Of a stretch of 64,000 nt of DNA, positions 21,703-33,420 are shown piece after piece (the stretch's first letter is position 1; the number at the start of each line of letters is the position of its first letter). The notes under the pieces were generated by a model that saw only the letters and a program-made list of their open reading frames with translations, was not told where the DNA came from and did no database searches. Source of the DNA: Neodiprion pinetum (lineage: Eukaryota; Arthropoda; Insecta; Hymenoptera; Diprionidae). Location: assembly GCF_021155775.2 (NCBI RefSeq), contig NC_060232.1:18793922-18857921 (forward strand). The letters run 5' to 3'. The translations under genes and the position numbers were made by a program.

Positions 21703-24700
21703 GGTTGTTGTGAACAGTTTGGCTATGGTAGCTCTAGCACCGTACCGTCCATACAATTCGGTGATGAATCGAACATATCTGTACTTTCGCACGTTTTCCA
21801 TTGTTGTGCCAAAAACTGCATTGTTCATCAGTTTGTAAAAATGTTTCTCGAATTCGTTGTGAGATTTTTTCCGCAAATCGGTATTCAAATCTATGTAATT
21901 TTTGAGCCACGGGGTTAGCCTGAATTTGAAAATTTTGTAAATTTTGAGTAATCCTAAGCCTAATTCCAAACGTCGTTTCAAAACGCGATAGCAAACAATG
22001 TAGTTTTTCTTGGAAAGTAGCGTGGTCGTCAATTTCGTCTGTATATTGTCCGAAATCGGAGGTACATAGTGCTCCGGACACAATGGTAAATCTTTATGAG
22101 TTTCATGCAGCTCATCAGAATATTCCAAATCGACCTCGAGTATGTAACCAAACTCCGCATCGTTCGGGATGGCAAGAACGTCGCACTATCTGAAACCTGA
22201 CACCCATTTGAAGGAATTGCACGGCAGAGCGAAGCTCACAGTAACACCGTACAAATTATTAACGTCAAAGTACATGAGCTAAGATTCTTCGACCTCAGGA
22301 TGGAATGCCTCCCCCATGTAGCTGTTGTTAGCCTTTGCGTATCTGTTTGAGCACTATGACACACCACCTTGAATACTTTTTTCGATAAACATAACCATAT
22401 CTATGTCGGTGAGAAGCTCGAGCTCGATGCCTGTACATTTTAACATTGCATCAAACGACAGACCGGGCGATGTGTAGTAGTGTAATGGGTCCATTTTGTA
22501 CGTGGTCCAACAATTCTGTCGAAAATTTTGAAAAACGTCGTCTTGTAAGAACACGTCCGTCTGCATATACAAGTTCGAATACTTTCCCAAAGTTTAAACG
22601 TTAAAAGTTTGCCAAACTTCACATGCATGTGCATAGTCGTCGTCTGATATATCCCGATCATTTAATTCTGAGTGAAATTGTTGTTTGGATGGTAGACGCC
22701 TGTCCTCTAGCTTCTCCCAACTGTCTATGTATTCGTGCGGGAACACTCCTTTTCTGGTCAATAACTGAAATCCATCTGAGCTACCATAAAATTTTCATGT
22801 GATTGTTTTTCATCATCACTGAGATACGTTGCTAATTTCTCAAGACTACTTGGCACGAAACGGTACGAATCTATGAATCTGAACTTTACATCTGTCCCCT
22901 CGACATACTTTATAAATGAAATGTACTCTTCTTTGTTTACGGGTGGAAGCTCGATTGTGCCCTCGAACGATGTAGTCAGCGCTTTGATCAGAAAATGCTA
23001 ATCGTAACCTGATAGATTGTGGAATATCAGTGGGATAGTGTGCGAATTTTGGTAATTTAAATTGCAACCTCGATGAGCAGCACCACGGTACTTTCCTGTG
23101 AATTGACAGTGATCACGATGTTTCACGTCTGTGAGTGTGAACGGTTTTTCACAAATGTGACACACTGTTGTTGAATGAAATTCGTTGATTTGATCGAAAT
23201 TGAGCGGTTTCATCAATACAACAGTTTCGAAATAAGCTCCTAACGAATGTGCCAATTTCTCTAACTCATCCCCAACCCAATTGAATGCAAGTCTCACCAC
23301 GATTGATTCAGAATGTCGAAATTGGATCGTTGAACGCACAATGTAGATAGTAAGCTATACTATACGGAAGATGCTCCTGATAAATTGATTCTTTTTCCCA
23401 AAAACTTTTCAGAGTGGGCTGCAGTAAACATTCTAGATCTGCGTAAACGCAGAATGGAACGGATTCTTTGTGCTTGAAATTTGAAAATTTGAGAATCTTG
23501 TCCTCTTCTGCTGGTAAGATAACTTTGGTTTTGTTTAAATTCATGCAATCCACATTGTGCTTTGATAAACATCCTTCAGATCGAAAGTAAGTCAAACATC
23601 AATCACATAACCAAGTACGACATTCATGTTTAGAAAATTGAGAACTTGTTAATCGAGACAGATTTCGAATACAAATAAAATAAAAGATTCTATTTTTTTT
23701 TTAATTTTCCACATCAACATCATCGTCATCGTCAGTGATTTTAGTTTCTATCGCTAAAAGATGAATTACAGGTTTATCAGACTCATTCTGACTCAGGTGA
23801 ATCGGTACTATTTCACTTTTTTTTCGATAACCTTGGTCTATACCATAAACTTCAGTGGAAAGTCCATTAAGTTTCTCAAATTTTGAAATGGTGTTTTTGT
23901 CTAGAGACATAGGAAACTTTATACCATCATACCGTAGCCCTGAGCTGAAACGCGGGTACGAGCTGGTCGTGTTGAGATGGTTGTTGTCGGCTGGGAACAA
24001 AGCTGCTATGACCGACCAAAGAAAGCAATATGGGTCGCTGTTGCAGATGTTGACGACAGCCTTATTATAACTGATATGCTCAGGTAACGGGGTGTACGTG
24101 AACACACCGCCTCGTAGTGGCACGTACTTTTTGATATTCACAGTAAAATTGATTATTTCAGACAGCGACCAGCCTGAATCCTCTTTCTGGAAATCTTCCA
24201 CCTTTTCTCAACAAACGCTCTGTCGCGTTTTCGATGAACTATTCGTTAATATCCGTTGTCTGGAGGATGATTATATTTCTCGTATGCAAAAATTTGATCT
24301 CTTCCATTGTGTGATCATTTTTTCTAACTTCAAATTTACAAGCCAGGATAACGTTGGCTTTTAACCTCCTGTCTTTCTTTAACACGGTTTTTAGTCTTGT
24401 CACAGCTAGTATCTTTGCGTCTTCTAGAAATCTCTCCACATCTTCATGCTTCAAATTGACGATGAATCCAATTCGAATTCTCCCCCCAAAAGCTGATTCC
24501 AAATCTTCCCAGTGAACTCGATCGCTTCTTCTTTCCTTTTGCGTATCTCCACCCGTTTTCTGAAGAAGTGTGAATTTTTCCGCGAGTGCTTTCAAGAGTC
24601 CAATCGTTATGATAATTCTCATCTTTTCTCCAATCGATGAAGCTTTTCGCAAAATTTTGTTGAGAAGCCGAATATTTTGACTTCTGAATTTCATCCATTT

Positions 24701-24790
24701 TTGAATTGCTGTATTTGATGATGATCTGCCCAAGATTTTATGCGCCGTTTTTATAATATCAATCAATCTCAAACACTTCGTGGATTCCAT
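21703..24790 (-). pseudogene. Polinton A DNA polymerase B, N-terminal and palm part
   Basis: Protein-primed family B DNA polymerase, which replicates the linear element. The start is taken at the Met at 24790, downstream of a TATA box. Going leftward: an N-terminal domain (SAFGGRIRIGFIVNL, then VFTYTPLPEHISYNKAVVNI), the exonuclease block VPFCVYADLECLL (about 23450), a zinc/HNH-like insert (CHICEKPF...HRDHCQF...CNLNY, about 23100), HNLSGYD, palm motif A MYFDVNNLYG (about 22275) and motif B NNAVFGTTMENVRK (about 21830). Stops or frameshifts occur near 24240, 24200, 23300, 23020, 22700, 22340 and 22190. The reading then passes into the insertion at 21709 and continues at 19125. Confidence 0.87.
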
Positions 24791-24855
24791 CTTTAGCTTT
24801 TTCCTCACGTATACTTGACAAGTTGATACTGAATGATCATTTGCAGTGATGAGCG

Positions 24856-24870
24856 TCCTTTTTATAGGGC
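24856..24870 (-). promoter_or_regulatory. TATA box of the Polinton polymerase gene
   Basis: The minus strand reads GCCCTATAAAAAGGACG about 70 bases before the polymerase Met, with a TCAGTAT initiator-like word between. The same CTATAAAAAG core stands before the penton gene of the other Polinton copy. Confidence 0.6.
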
Positions 24871-25148
24871 AGCTGTACGTATGTTTGTGTGTGCGCGCGC
24901 AGTGTCTTGGATTCTTAAAGCGATAGTAACCCAACACCGCAGATCCTTGGCTCTGAATGTGTACTACCGCAGCTATCGGTTGACCTCGCACTCTGGCCCT
25001 GTCTGAATCCGTTCAAATCTTATAGTAGAGTTCACTTCACAGTTACAAGCTAAAAAGAATGTCATGCGGATAATATCGTACCGATATCCGAGCCAGTAAA
25101 AAACAATCCTCAGAACCATTAACTTTGGAATGTCGCGTGGTTGATAAC

Positions 25149-25262
25149 GTGGGAAAGGAATGTGAGGTGGTTGATGTTACACATCAGCAGTTCTACTGTG
25201 GGAAACGAATGTGAGGTGGTTGATGTAACACATCAGCAGTCCTATCGTGGGCAGAGAATGCG
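25149..25262 (+). repeat. 49-bp tandem repeat, 2.3 copies
   Basis: Two units of about 49 bases (GTGGGAAA.GAATGTGAGGTG start) plus a partial third. It lies in the end region of Polinton A, between the polymerase 5' end and the R1 insertion, and probably belongs to the Polinton subterminal region. Confidence 0.75.
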
Positions 25263-25339
25263 GGACGGTAACCGACATTTAAGTAGGAAAAAAAATCCAT
25301 GCCCTCCACCGTTGGCAGGCGAGCATTACAGACTTTGAC

Positions 25340-25520
25340 CTTCGGTCGGTAAGATTGTCGGTAAAACAACACGATACTGACCCTTGACCGATACAACTGT
25401 CGGTAAGGTTGCACGTTTTTGACCTCAAGTCGGTACGGCAGATTGTGACGTCATCGCGGAAAAGGGTTTGAGTCTGGGGAGGATGTCGGTAAGTATCGGT
25501 AAGAGGAATCTGCGTGTAGA
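25340..25520. repeat. Polinton A end region with GTCGGTA heptamers
   Basis: GTCGGTA occurs five times in about 170 bases on the plus strand. Its reverse complement TACCGAC recurs at 57440-57760, outside the capsid block of Polinton B. The position and orientation suggest a subterminal or inverted-repeat motif of the same element family. The exact Polinton terminus was not located. Confidence 0.45.
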
Positions 25521-25665
25521 ACCCTCTTCGTTATACTACTCACGTCCTTTTTGAAAGAGTTTAAAATAAATTTTTAAAACTTAGAAATTTATTGATGACG
25601 TTCAAGACCAATAACAGAGCTGATCATTTCATATGAACTCCCAGTTTATAATCCAAATAAAAAAA

Positions 25666-26406
25666 CAACCACCTACGTCGGCTGTCACCTTGTCGTGGTG
25701 TAGGGGCTTGACGGCCGCGATGAATCTTGGGGATCCGACGCCCCGGGGCTCAAAAACCTTGTGGCGAAAGTGACTCTAGACGAGCGTCCACTAAGAACAG
25801 TCGGCTCAGCCTCTTGGGGCTGGGTGTATGAATGGTGATTTGAATGGGCGATGCGTACATGGGATGCGGTTGGGGCTCCTGGGGCGATTTCTCAGAGACT
25901 AACCAAGGAAGGAGTAGTTGCCGACCGACCGGGGCTGCGGGTGAAGTCAGTACCTTTACCGGACCTCTGTGGCGTACTACGGGTAAACGTTAGTCCACGG
26001 AACCTCGGTTCCCTGGCGAAGGTCCCAGGAAACCACATGTTCAACGTGGGAGAACTGCTCCTTGCAGCTGACTGGAGCCAATCTGGGAGTCAAACTTGGT
26101 GCCCCGGGCGCATGCGTGGAGGATTACCTGGTCAGTATTTCCTCATATCCGATGTCCGGTAGGGCAAATCCGGCAAGGTCTTACTCGGCCGGTGGCCTAC
26201 CCTGTCTCGGATTAGCAGGGGAATCCCCGGCCGGGCGACTGGAAAGAGCCAGGGATGGGGGGTTCGCATGGATAGGGCAGACCACCCGATAAACCGACAG
26301 CGGCTTCCATGCGAGGGGATAGGATTTTTTCCGGCGGGGAAAGATGCCACACCGCGGTGTGGCTGCCATGATAGCCGAACCGTCGTAATCAAACAAACAA
26401 TTCAAT
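25666..26406 (+). other. R1-clade 5' UTR
   Basis: GC-rich leader starting near CACCTACGTCGGC, with a CACCTTGTCGTGGTG self-complementary word and several CCCGG/GGGG stretches. Insect R1-clade elements often begin in a similar way. No confident frame; it may fold strongly and carry the promoter. Confidence 0.55.
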
Positions 26407-28816
26407 ATGGATAATTTAACATCGAGTAGGCAGAAGGTGAAGCAAGGAAAGGTGCAAGAGCACCTGGATAGCAAGGGCTCGCGGGGGCACGCGAGGGGCA
26501 GGGGCGCGCGCGCGCGCGGACAGACACTTGTGCGGGGCATTAGCTGGCCCCCTCTTGAAAACACGGAGCCGGGGGGTACGCCAGGGCATTCACTTGCACC
26601 CAACGTTTTGGCGGAGACTGTGGGGGGAATCAACGCACCGCCACAGGTGGTGCCCGAGGAGACACCCACGCGACACCAGCAGCAGCAGGGGAACAAACGA
26701 AAGGGGGACTAGCTAACGCCGCCCGAGAACGCTGCACTCTCGGACGGAGAGCTCTTCCTCCCGCGCAGACTCGAGGTAGAAGGGAAAGAGAAACCGCGGC
26801 ATCAAACTCTGACTACCGAGGGGGAGGGGAAGGGAACGGCCAGCCCCTCAGGCGAGGAGGAGGCAGCACGTACGCTTCTAGGAGCTCGCCCGAAGCGCAA
26901 GAAGAGGTGCACAGCTATCGTCAAGGGAACTTACCTGGAAGACGACTCCGAAGCAGGGGAGTCTGGGTCAGAGTGGAGCGCGCAGGGCTCGAACCTGCGG
27001 CCAACAAAGAACCCTTCAGTGGGAAAAAGGAAGGCCAGAGCCGCGACTAGGTCCCCAAAGAAAATCCCGCAGGGGGCAGGCCCTGCGGAATACAGGCTCA
27101 TGTCAGCATCGGACCTCGGGGCACAGCTAATGGAGTGGCTCGAGGACATAGACGCCATAAGGATGAGATGCAAATCCATGCAGGGCAGATTGAGTGGAGA
27201 AATAAAGACAAAGGTGGGCTTGGCGAAGGAGGCCCTGCTTACCCTTACCGTGAAAGCGGAGGCAGCAGGTGACCCCGCTCTCCTGCAGGCGCGCAACACG
27301 GACCTAGAGGCTCAGTTGCGTGATACCCGTAAGGAAAGGGACGAGCTCCAACGGGAACTCGAGAAAAATCGAGAAGGCCGAGAGAGGCCTCAGACGGAAA
27401 TAGCGAACCGGGCGACAAGCTCATACGCACAGGTCGCCAGCAGGGGCCCTGTCGCGAGAGCCGGCGAGCGACGGTCGGAAGCCGCCCAAACGACGACGGT
27501 GCTTGACCTTGGAGCGGCCACTAGGAGGAGCGAGGTGGAGGCCAATGAGGGGCCGACGACGGCGACATCAGCGGGTGCTTCGGAGTTCGAACTTCGCCTA
27601 ACGGGATCCGAACTTCGACTCATCCCGGACAGTGACAGGGTCAGGGATGAGGAGATGGCCAGACAGTCCGCGGCCCTGAAACAGGTGCGAGAGGAGGTGG
27701 GCAGGATATCCCTCCCGTTCCTCGATGCCTCGAGCAAGAGCGGAGCAGCTGACCAAGACCCTCTTGGTAATGGTACGGCGCAACCTCGCGGCACGGAGGC
27801 CACCACGGAGAAAGTGCGAAGGTCCTCGGGTGACCGGGGTGCGACCGACACTCCGATGGAAGTCGATGACGGCGCCGATGCAGAGAACGGTAAGGGGGGC
27901 TGGAGAACGAAGAGGAAGAGAAAAGGAAAGCGCCTTGGGGAGGGAGTGCCGAGTGGGGCAGCAGTGGAAACCACGCAGACTGCCCCAACAGGGGCCCTGC
28001 GGCGTACCGGGGAGGACAGACCCACGGTGGCTCGCCGTAGAGCCCCGAGGACAGCAGCCGTTGCTATCAAAAGCAGAGGGGAGAACACCCCGTATGCGGA
28101 AGTACTCAAGTTCGCACGCGAGAAAATACAACTCGCGGAGCTGGGTATAGAGGAGACGAGGGTGCGGCGGGCAGCTAACGGGGGGGGTTCTCATTGAGAT
28201 TCCTGGCCCCGAGAATGCGAGGAAGGCGGACGCTCTAGCGGCGCAGCTGACCAAAGTAATCCTCGATAAATACGGCAACGCAGTCTCAGTGACAAGGCTG
28301 GTTATCAAGGGCGAACTGAGAGTCCTGGGCTTGGATTACTCAGTGTCCACCGAGGAACTGACTCGCACCCTAGCCGAGCAGGGTGGCTGTAAGGTGGAGG
28401 AGGTCCGTGTAGGTGTTCCGAGGAGGACACCGAATGGACTATACAGTGCGTGGGCACAGTGCCCCCTGAGGGCAGCTGTGGCTGTCGCGAAGAAGGGCAA
28501 GGTGAAGATCGGCTGGACCACGGCCAGGGTAGAGCTGCTGGAGGCGCGCCCCAGGCAATGCTACAAGTGTTGGGGCTTTGGCCACATAGGGAGTATGTGC
28601 AAGGCGTCGACAGAGCGCCGGGCCGCGTGCTACAGGTGCAGCGCTGAGGGCCACCAGGCGCGAGATTGCACGGCCAACCCCAAATGCGCGGTCTGCGAGG
28701 GGAGAGGGATAGACAGCGCCCACAGGATGGGTTCGGGACGTTGTACATCCATCGGCGAACGGGGTCGGAGGCCCGCGACTAATGCAAGCGAGGATGGTCA
28801 GGTACATACAGTGTAA
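26407..28816 (+). pseudogene. R1-clade ORF1 (gag-like)
   Basis: From the Met at 26407 one frame runs to 28197 with a single TAG at 26710. It then needs a one-base shift in the eight-G run at about 28180 to continue to 28816. The N-terminal half is low-complexity and charged. A coiled coil is likely near 27290-27370 (DLEAQLRDTRKERDELQREL). The C-terminal part holds three zinc knuckles: CYKCWGFGHIGSMC, CYRCSAEGHQARDC and CAVCEGRGIDSAHRMGSGRC. The protein would bind the element RNA. The end overlaps the start of ORF2 by about 30 bases in another frame, a usual arrangement for R1. Confidence 0.85.
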
Positions 28817-31800
28817 CTTAAACCACAGCAGGGGGGCTCAGGACCTACTGAAGCAAGTAGTGCTCGAAAGGGAAATCGACGTGTGCCTCGTATCTGAGCC
28901 ATACGCTACCCCGAGCGTGGCCACCTGGCTTAGCAGTGACGATGGCCGGGCGGCCATATACTGAAGGGCGGAGGGTAACGTCCGCGGGGGCTCGCTCGTC
29001 AAAAGGGGAAAAGGGTACGTGGCCGCTAAGTTCGGGGATATAATTGCCATATCGGTGTATATATCCCCGAACATTCTGATAGCGGAGTTCACTGAGCATC
29101 TGGACGACCTGGCTCGGGTGATCCGGCTGGCGGGGAACAGTGGGAGGGGGGTACTGGTGGGGGGGGATTTCAATGCCCGCTCGCCGACCTGGTACCCGTC
29201 TGGGTCCAACCGAAGGGGAGAGCTGCTCGAGGAGTGATCGGCATCATGCGGTGTACGTCTCCACAACACTGGGAGGACGGCGACATGCATTAGGGCACAG
29301 GGGTCATCTGTCGTCGACCTGACGTGGTCGTCAGTTAATCTTGTACCCGTGATCAAGGGGTGGCGGGTGTTGGAGGAGACGGAAACACTATCCGACCACC
29401 GGTACATCTCGTACGAGGTCGGTACTCCTAGACGCGAAGAGCACAGGGGTAGAAAGGGCCACATGCGCTGGAACTGGTCGAAGTTCAGTCCGGAACATCT
29501 GACAGATGCTCTGTCCCTCACCCTTTCCTGGGGACCAACTGGAGGGGATTATACGACGCCAGAGGGCCTTGCAGGATGGATTGAGCGTGCCATGACGCAG
29601 GCCTGCGACGCAGCCGCGCCTAGAGCTCGCACGGGGAATCGCTCCAGGAAGGCGACATACTGGTGGAGCAAGGAGCTGGCCGATATACGCAGGTTCTGCA
29701 TAGCGGCGAGGAGGCGCCTCGCTAGGGGAAGACGGACGGTTGATGACCGTCAGGAAAAAGAGGCCGAGTATCGGGCCGCCAAGAGGGTGCTCCGAGACGG
29801 CATAAAAGCGGCCAAGGCCAAGGCGTGGAGAGACCTCATCAGCTCCGTGGAAGCGGATCCATGAGGTCTCTCTTACAAATTGGTGTTAGGCAAACTGCGA
29901 AGCTCCCAAAGAGGGTTGACGGAGACGCTGGAGGAGGATACCCTCAGGAGCCTCCTTGATGCCCTCTTCCCGAGGGGCGATGGATGCGCTCCGAGGGCCC
30001 AGAGCGGCTGTCGGTGGGACGAACGGTGGGCGGTCACGGCGGACGAGGTTCGAGCTGCGCTTAAAGAGGCATGCTCGCGCAATGTCGCCCCGGGACCGGA
30101 TGGCGTTAAGGGAAGTGCGTGGGCGAGAGTTCCGGAGGGAATGATCGCACTACTGTCGAGGAATTTCAGCCTCTGCCTACGAGAAGAAGTCGTTCCGCTG
30201 CCATGGAAGAAGGCTCGACTGGTCCTCATCCCTAAGGGGGGGGGGGCCCACCGGGCCTATCCCCAAAGTAAGGCCGATATGCCTCCTGAACGAGGTGAGT
30301 AAAATGTTCGAGAGGATCCTGGTGGCTCGGCTGGGCAAATGGATGGAGGGAAATCCTCGGGCGCGCTTGTCCGAGGACCAGTACGGGTTTCGGGAAGGGC
30401 GATCCACGAACGATGCTCTACTAAGGGTGCGACGATTCGTGGAAAACGCCACGGAAAATGGGGGCTACGCGGTGGCTGTGTTTCTCGACATCGCCAACGC
30501 ATTCAATAGTATGCCATGGCCATCCATAAGGGACGCACTTAAAGACAAAGCGGCTCCGGAGTATCTTCGACGGGTCCTGGATTCCTACCTGTGGGACAGG
30601 CACGTGGAATATACAAACGGAGATGGAGAGCTGAGGAGTCTGGCAGTGACGGCTGGGGTCCCACAGGGCTCGGTTCTCGGCCACCTGCTATGGAACTTGA
30701 CCTTCGACGAGGTTCTGCGGGGGGAGGGGGTTGCAGACTGTGTTATTGTCTGCTACGCGGACGACACGCTGGTGTTGAGTTCCGTTGGGGATCCATCCAC
30801 AGCGGTAGCACTGGCAAATGCGATGGTAGCCAGGGTAGTCCGGCGAATTTCGGGCCTAGGCCTCACGGTTGCGGCGAGCAAGACGGAAGCTGTCTTATTC
30901 CGGCGCGTGAAAAGGGGGGAAGCACCAAACATCCCAGACGTCAGAGTTGGCGCGGAGAGGGTGCTACTGTCGGGGTCCATGAAGTACCTGGGGGTGCGAC
31001 TGGATCCCGGCCTGACGTTCAAAGCGCACTTCGCGTCCATGGAGACTAGGCTAGGGGGTGTCACGAGGACACTAGCGAGGCTGATGCCAAACCTGAGGGA
31101 GCCATCCGAACCCAGGCGTAGGCTTTATGCTCAAACTCTATTCGCGGTGATAATGTACGGCGCTCCGGTGTGGGGGGGATGTGGCGAGGTCCTCAAAGTA
31201 CATCCAGCAGGTAATTACGAGGTGCCAGAGAGGGATATGCGCAAGAGTGGTTGCGGCACATCGCATGGCCTCCTTCGTGGCCGTTTCGATGCTGGCCAGG
31301 ACCCTACCACTATATCTAGTGGCTGATGCGTACGAGCGCACATTCCATAGAGTGCGCGAACCACGGTCGACCAGGACGTGGTCCCAGAGCATGGTCAAAG
31401 CGATTAGAGAGGAGGAACTGCGCGTAGCCCGCGAGCAATGGAAGGTGGACCTCGGAAGTGCGGGGCTCCCCAGCGAGAGGTTGAGGTTAGTTATCCTAGC
31501 AAACTGGACGAGATGGTTCGACAGGGCACACGGAAGCATGACCTTCCGTGTGACCCAGGTCCTGACAGGCCACAGGTACTTCGCAGATTTTCTATATAGA
31601 ATAGGGAAGACGGAGAGGCCGACCTGCTGGTACTGCCGGCTGGAGGAAGACACGGCGAGCCACACGGTGGAGGCGTGCCCCGCGTGGAAAGACAAGAGGG
31701 ATGCCCTAAAGCGCGTCGTAGGGGAGGATCTGACACCGCCTGGCCTGATCAGGGCTATGGTAGGGTCTAGAGAGGGATGGGTGGCGGTGGCTAGCTTCGC

Positions 31801-31930
31801 GGAGCGGGTCATGACGGCCAAGGAACAGCGGGAGCGGTTACGACAGCGAACGCGGCGCAGCGTGCACCGCGCGACCCGCTTGAGCGGGAGAAATGGGGGT
31901 GGTTCGCGTGTAAGCGCGGGCATGACGTAG
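28782..31930 (+). pseudogene. R1-clade ORF2: endonuclease, reverse transcriptase, CCHC
   Basis: The start is 28782 or the Met at 28794 (MVRYIQCNLNH). The APE-type endonuclease motifs are all visible: CNLNH, VSEPY, GGDFNARSPTW, SSVVDLTWS and LSDHR. The RT follows with AVFLDIANAFNSMPW (motif A), GVPQGSVLGHLLWN and VICYADDTLVL (motif C, about 30755). The C-terminal zinc motif is CWYCRLEEDTASHTVEAC (about 31625). Endonuclease and RT together carry out target-primed reverse transcription. The frame is broken by three TGA codons (28962, 29235, 29862), all at places where Trp is expected, and by indels in G-runs at about 30238 and 31174. The rest is collinear, so the copy may be a young element with few real lesions. 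Confidence 0.9.
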
Positions 31931-32649
31931 GCTCAGACCTACACGGGCAGGGGTCCAAACGGATTTGCGGGACGGGACACCAGTCGACCTCAGCCCGGTC
32001 CTTTGGGTCGTGGCCGTGGTTCGGGGGCGGAGGGGAGAGGAGGGGTGCAGGGCAACTTGGAATCTGGTGCCAGGATAGGTGAGACGCTAGGCGATAGGGT
32101 GACGATAGGGTCATTCCGGCCATGCCCCCTCTTCTTCTTCTTCTTCTTCTGCCTCTCTCTCTTCGGCCCCCCACCCGGGGACGGCGGATGTGACGGTCGC
32201 GCCGGATCCATCTTCCCCCGGATCCGCAAGGGCAGGGTGCTCATTATCGCGAACATCGAGCACCAAGTGGGGGTCTCCATTCGCTTGGCAGCTCCGTTAA
32301 GCGGAGCTCTCGTCGCAGCGGCAACAGAAGACGTCCCACCAGCGGGCAGGGTCGTCCTTCGCGAGAGGACGCTGAGCATAGGATGTGGTGGGAGGGAGCC
32401 GGGAGGCGCAACTCCCGGATAGGCGTTAAAGTAAGGTCCGCGCGTAACCGCGAAGGTGCCGGGGGGATCCCTGAGGTTATGCCTCGCGCGGTTCCGGGGA
32501 GTCCCCCCTACTTGTACCAGAGTGGCCGCTGGTTTTTTAGTGGGTGCGAGTCCCACACTACCCTGAAGCTTCTTGCGCGAAGCTCCAGGGTGTGCATAAG
32601 GCATTTTTACCAGCGTTATCAAAAAAAAAAAAGAAAAAAAAGAAAAAAA
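31931..32649 (+). other. R1-clade 3' UTR and A-rich tail
   Basis: A GC-rich non-coding 3' region with a (TTC)n run at 32130-32149, ending in an A-rich tail interrupted by single G residues (32622-32649). Frames read through it on both strands are composition artefacts. Confidence 0.75.
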
Positions 32650-33420
32650 CAACGAGATCTTGTGCAACACTCCGATTATCCGTAATTCTCCAAGAAACCA
32701 TCATTTCGCGCAATTGGATCAACTGTTCCCAATTCAGTCCAGTAAATGTACCAATTTTCTCTTTAGAGATAGAAAAATCGCCGATTTTATCGTGTAGTTC
32801 TCGATCCGAAGTTGCACTACAATCAAAGCTTTGAATAATTCAGTTATATCTGCATCCGTTACAGAGCTTGAATGAGAAACTATTCTCAAACGTTCTATTT
32901 CATCTGCATAAAATCGTTTCTTCATTTAATGTTTCTGACAACATCGATTACCCTTTGGGATGAATATTTGTTTTCCGACAAAAACTTATTGACGCACTTC
33001 AAACGGCACGACAATGAGTCCAGAACTGTATCGACACACAAAACAATAACTTTGTGTAGAAAATACTCTTCAAAACGTAACTAGTTTGCTCTATAACTTC
33101 TGTTTTTGCTGGTCCCGCTGGTGGTTGATAAGGTGGATCGTTCTTAGCTTGTTGTGATAATGGTTCTTAAGATGAAATCGACTCTTGACGTTCGGGCTGA
33201 GGAGCTGTTGCCACGTCTTGTGCCTTTTCAAGTTTTTGTTTTTTTGCCTTTGCGAAATGAACGGTGCCACCGCAATTACGAAATAGAATATCACCAACTA
33301 CAACTGTCTCAGCTAAACAATCTGAAAGAGTATTGACTTCATCGTTCGTATTGACAATTTGTTTTGATCCGACCATCTTTTTTTTGATATACCACAGTTA
33401 ACGAAATTTTTACCAACGTT
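32650..33420 (-). other. Unassigned coding fragments
   Basis: Two minus-strand frames, 33376-33167 (VVVGDILFRNCGGTVHFAKA, then AKKQKLEKAQDVATAPQPER) and 32925-32734 (FYADEIERLRIVSHSSSVTD), have protein-like composition. The direct flank of the R1 insertion is here, so they may be part of whatever element or gene the R1 copy interrupted. I do not recognise them. Confidence 0.25.

Larger units (their letters stand above)
19130..21709. mobile_element. 2.6-kb composite insertion in Polinton polymerase
   Basis: The insertion interrupts the polymerase between its palm motifs. It is flanked by a shared 7-base word, TTGTTGT, at about 19122-19129 and 21706-21713. It is itself composite: an outer unit of about 0.7 kb (19130-19239 plus 21111-21709, with a 158-codon minus-strand frame) split by a 1.87-kb LTR-like repeat. 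The outer unit lacks TG...CA ends and I could not identify its class. Confidence 0.6.
25666..32649 (+). mobile_element. R1-clade non-LTR retrotransposon
   Basis: About 7 kb, much more GC-rich than its surroundings: a 5' UTR (25666-26406), ORF1 with three CCHC knuckles, ORF2 with APE endonuclease, RT and a C-terminal CCHC, a 3' UTR and an A-rich tail (32622-32649). AAAAAAACAAC stands both just before the 5' end (about 25660-25668) and at the end of the tail (about 32642-32652), a likely target duplication. This copy looks full-length and fairly young, but it carries stops and G-run frameshifts. Confidence 0.9.

Noticed and set aside
26970..26995. GGCTCGAACCTGCGG as a tRNA B box
   Set aside because: It is within the R1 ORF1 coding frame and lacks an A box or stems.
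27390..28308. Long minus-strand frames (239 and 236 codons) opposite R1 ORF1
   Set aside because: They mirror a GC-rich plus-strand gene with recognised zinc knuckles; composition-driven shadow frames.
31990..32670. 226-codon minus-strand frame in the R1 3' UTR
   Set aside because: It reads through the 3' UTR and the A-tail (poly-Phe start); not a gene.
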